Below are positions 5,833 to 6,080 of a stretch of DNA of 6,080 bases, piece after piece. Each line of letters opens with the position of its first letter. Position 1 is the first letter of the stretch. A program made the position numbers and the translations under genes. The stretch comes from Bacteroidales bacterium (GTDB lineage: Bacteria > Bacteroidota > Bacteroidia > Bacteroidales > Dysgonomonadaceae): the NCBI GenBank assembly GCA_012728155.1, contig JAAYFR010000128.1:1-6080 (forward strand). The letters run 5' to 3'. The notes under the pieces were generated by a model. The model was not told the DNA's origin, made no database searches, and saw only the letters and a list, made by a program, of their open reading frames with translations.

Positions 5833-6080
5833 TTCTTATCTCCGTTTTCGTCGAGGCTTGTCGACTGATTTTTTGAGCCTGATTGAAACGCAGTGAATGA
5901 ACGGCTTCAAATAAATCTGATGATGTGCCGCAGACGAACAACCATCGGGATTTGATAGTATTACGGCATAAAAGGGGCAAGCATAAATTAAGTCGAGCCG
6001 GACTACGCCGGTCGGGTGGTTTTTGTTTGCCTCTTTTTTTACATAAATTGAATACGTGACACTTCGAGAATTGGAGTTAA
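5833..6080. other. Gene-free, structure-rich 3' region
   Basis: I see no convincing coding region here. The stretch holds a small hairpin GTCGA (5850-5854) / TCGAC (5861-5865) followed by TGATTTTTTG, an alternative pairing of AGGCT (5854-5858) with AGCCT (5876-5880) that would compete with it, and the large terminator-like structure at 5970-6040. No TTTG...TAnnTTTG promoter was found on either strand. It may be a non-coding RNA, a dispersed repeat, or the edge of an inserted element. Confidence 0.35.
5970..6040 (+). terminator. Terminator-like stem with 40-nt loop and T7 tail
   Basis: AAAAGGGGCAAGCA (5970-5983) pairs with TGTTTGCCTCTTTT (6024-6037) over 14 bp, including two G-T wobbles, and a run of seven T (6034-6040) closes it. 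The loop contains CCGG (5998-6001) / CCGG (6008-6011), a short inner stem. It could terminate a transcript arising within 5833-5970, read-through from the GHKL gene, or mark the 3' end of a small RNA. Confidence 0.5.

Noticed and set aside
5741..5980. 79-codon minus-strand open frame across the terminator at 5793-5832
   Set aside because: It spans a strong hairpin and structured non-coding DNA, has no promoter match or recognisable domain, and overlaps the end of the GHKL gene. If homologous frames recur widely, that would more likely show a conserved repeat than a gene.

Overview
The window looks like chromosomal DNA of a Bacteroidota (Bacteroidales-like) bacterium. The grounds are AT-rich intergenic DNA, a promoter matching the Bacteroides-type pattern TTTG-N21-TAnnTTTG at 4297-4329, no clear Shine-Dalgarno sequences before the main genes, and protein types common in that phylum: an exported lipoprotein, a large Tyr/Asn-rich alpha-solenoid protein, and AlbA_2/GHKL-type regulators. 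The phylum call is an inference; no marker gene is present.

Layout. (1) Positions 2-316 (+) are the C-terminal end of an exported or surface beta-rich protein that starts outside the window; a long hairpin at 373-420 closes it. (2) Positions 421-576 are non-coding and hold a compact, very GC-rich patch (503-549, about 79% GC) that looks like a dispersed repeat. (3) Positions 4106-577 (-) are a two-gene operon: a 325-aa lipoprotein with a TIM-barrel-like strand pattern, overlapping by ATGA with an 851-aa exported alpha-helical repeat protein. Directly upstream, 4251-4126 (-), is an open stretch with a coding look but no start codon, apparently the tail of a lost first operon gene. (4) The divergent region 4252-4358 carries a good plus-strand promoter, a weaker minus-strand one and a short inverted repeat. 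(5) Positions 4359-4788 (+) are a broken small gene: a signal-like N-terminus in one frame, and a charged helix plus a C-terminal 'WG-P...HEQWVY...NYLFFENG' domain in the next. (6) Positions 4887-5774 (+) are the C-terminal two thirds of an AlbA_2/GHKL (COG2865-type) regulator whose N-terminal AlbA_2 domain is missing. (7) Positions 5775-6080 hold no convincing gene but at least three hairpins, two of them terminator-like.

Overall, one intact operon (325 aa + 851 aa) is flanked on its promoter side by three damaged genes within about 1.7 kb, which suggests a decaying, rearranged segment. The intact pair is the best candidate for a functional but undescribed unit: both products are exported, translationally coupled, and probably act together at the cell envelope. 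The sequence alone does not give its function.
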